NCBI GenBank assembly: GCA_040508515.1
Contig: JBEVMS010000044.1
Location: forward strand, 1 to 6,195
DNA: 6,195 bases
Direction: 5' to 3'
DNA from: JBEVMS01 sp040508515
GTDB lineage: Bacteria; Pseudomonadota; Gammaproteobacteria; Xanthomonadales; Rhodanobacteraceae
The notes below the pieces were generated by a model that saw nothing but the letters and a program-made list of their open reading frames with translations, was not told where the DNA came from and made no database searches. This document shows, in pieces, positions 5,937 through 6,195 of this stretch. Position numbers and translations under genes: made by a program. Every line of letters begins with the position of its first letter. The stretch's first letter is position 1.

Positions 5937-6195
5937 TTAATTACCTGAAAGACCTCTGACCATCCTGACGGTCTTCTCAATATCTTTGACGGCGCCAGAG
6001 TTTCCACAGTTGTCCACGTAGTTCTGTGGAAGTTTCTCTTTGCCTGCCATCTCGACCGTTGAAGACTGGCTGACAAAGAGGAGATAAGCCTTGCCCTTGT
6101 CCATTGGAAACCTTGCGCTGGTGTTTTCAGACAGCAGCTTGATTCTGTGAGGTGGCTTTCCTTTGAAAGTCTCAACGACTTCAACGTCGTAGATC
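5937..6195 (-). CDS. Partial gene: C-terminal 85 residues of a TIMP/netrin-like hypothetical protein
   Basis: An open frame enters from the right edge on the minus strand (first full codon 6194-6192) and stops with TAA at 5937-5939. The start and N-terminus lie outside the window. The 85 visible residues read as a real protein: IYDVEVVETFKGKPP at the left, KGKAYLLFVSQSS at about 33-45, LPQNYVDNCGNSGAV at 55-69, then a helix-like tail ending KTVRMVRGLSGN. The order of an extended strand with FKG, a GKAYLLF strand, a late cysteine followed by Gly/Ser, and a closing helix recalls bacterial TIMP/netrin-like OB domains, which are usually secreted or lipoproteins. This is remembered pattern similarity, not a search. 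At about 49% G+C the gene contrasts with the rest of the window, suggesting acquisition. It converges on pgm. The overlapping minus-strand frame from 6184 to 5915 is its shadow. Confidence 0.7.
   Translation of the reverse strand, partial: IYDVEVVETFKGKPPHRIKLLSENTSARFPMDKGKAYLLFVSQSSTVEMAGKEKLPQNYVDNCGNSGAVKDIEKTVRMVRGLSGN

Noticed and set aside
5915..6184. Minus-strand 89-codon frame beginning with ATG at the right edge
   Set aside because: It overlaps the TIMP-like frame, which gives far more protein-like sequence; this one is Ser/Arg/Thr-rich with no structure.
1..6195. Search for a CRISPR array, tRNA/rRNA, toxin-antitoxin pair or phage-defence cluster
   Set aside because: No regularly spaced repeats, RNA-gene signatures or paired small genes were seen; apart from the edge gene the window is ordinary metabolic and transport DNA.

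Overview
The window looks like chromosomal DNA from a gamma-proteobacterium of the Xanthomonadaceae, probably Xanthomonas. This is inferred from the high GC content, the third-position G/C codon bias and the style of the proteins. It rests on recollection, not a database match. The rightmost ~260 bases are clearly different: 124 of the 255 bases at 5941-6195 are G or C (about 49%).

Layout, left to right. Positions 2-676 (+) encode a small four-helix membrane protein of unknown function, whose start codon lies at the very edge. It converges, with a 20-base gap, on a leftward two-gene operon. The first gene (2541-3416, -) encodes a periplasmic oxyanion-binding protein of the molybdate/tungstate type. 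The second (697-2544, -) encodes one polypeptide that joins the ModB-type membrane permease to the ModC-type ATPase. The two genes overlap by four bases (ATGA), so together they should form a complete high-affinity molybdate or tungstate importer. A 568-base divergent spacer (3417-3984) follows. It holds the presumed mod promoter/operator, a cluster of small inverted repeats, and the upstream region of pgm. Positions 3985-5628 (+) encode a full-length alpha-D-glucose phosphomutase (Pgm), 547 aa, with all catalytic motifs intact. A strong 14-bp hairpin begins nine bases after its stop codon.

The last part (5629-6195) is a repeat-rich spacer without a convincing gene. It is followed by the C-terminal 85 residues of a leftward, low-GC gene that runs off the right edge. 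Its protein resembles the C-terminal part of TIMP/netrin-like secreted domains. The drop in GC and the transposon-end-like inverted repeats next to it suggest the edge of an acquired segment.

Functionally, the importer supplies molybdate or tungstate, most likely for molybdenum-cofactor enzymes. Pgm interconverts glucose-1-phosphate and glucose-6-phosphate, and there is no evident link between the two units. I see no CRISPR array, tRNA, rRNA, complete insertion sequence or undescribed multi-gene system. The most notable items are the fused permease/ATPase, the WtpA-like binding protein, the edge gene with its different base composition, and the unexplained repeat clusters in both spacers.
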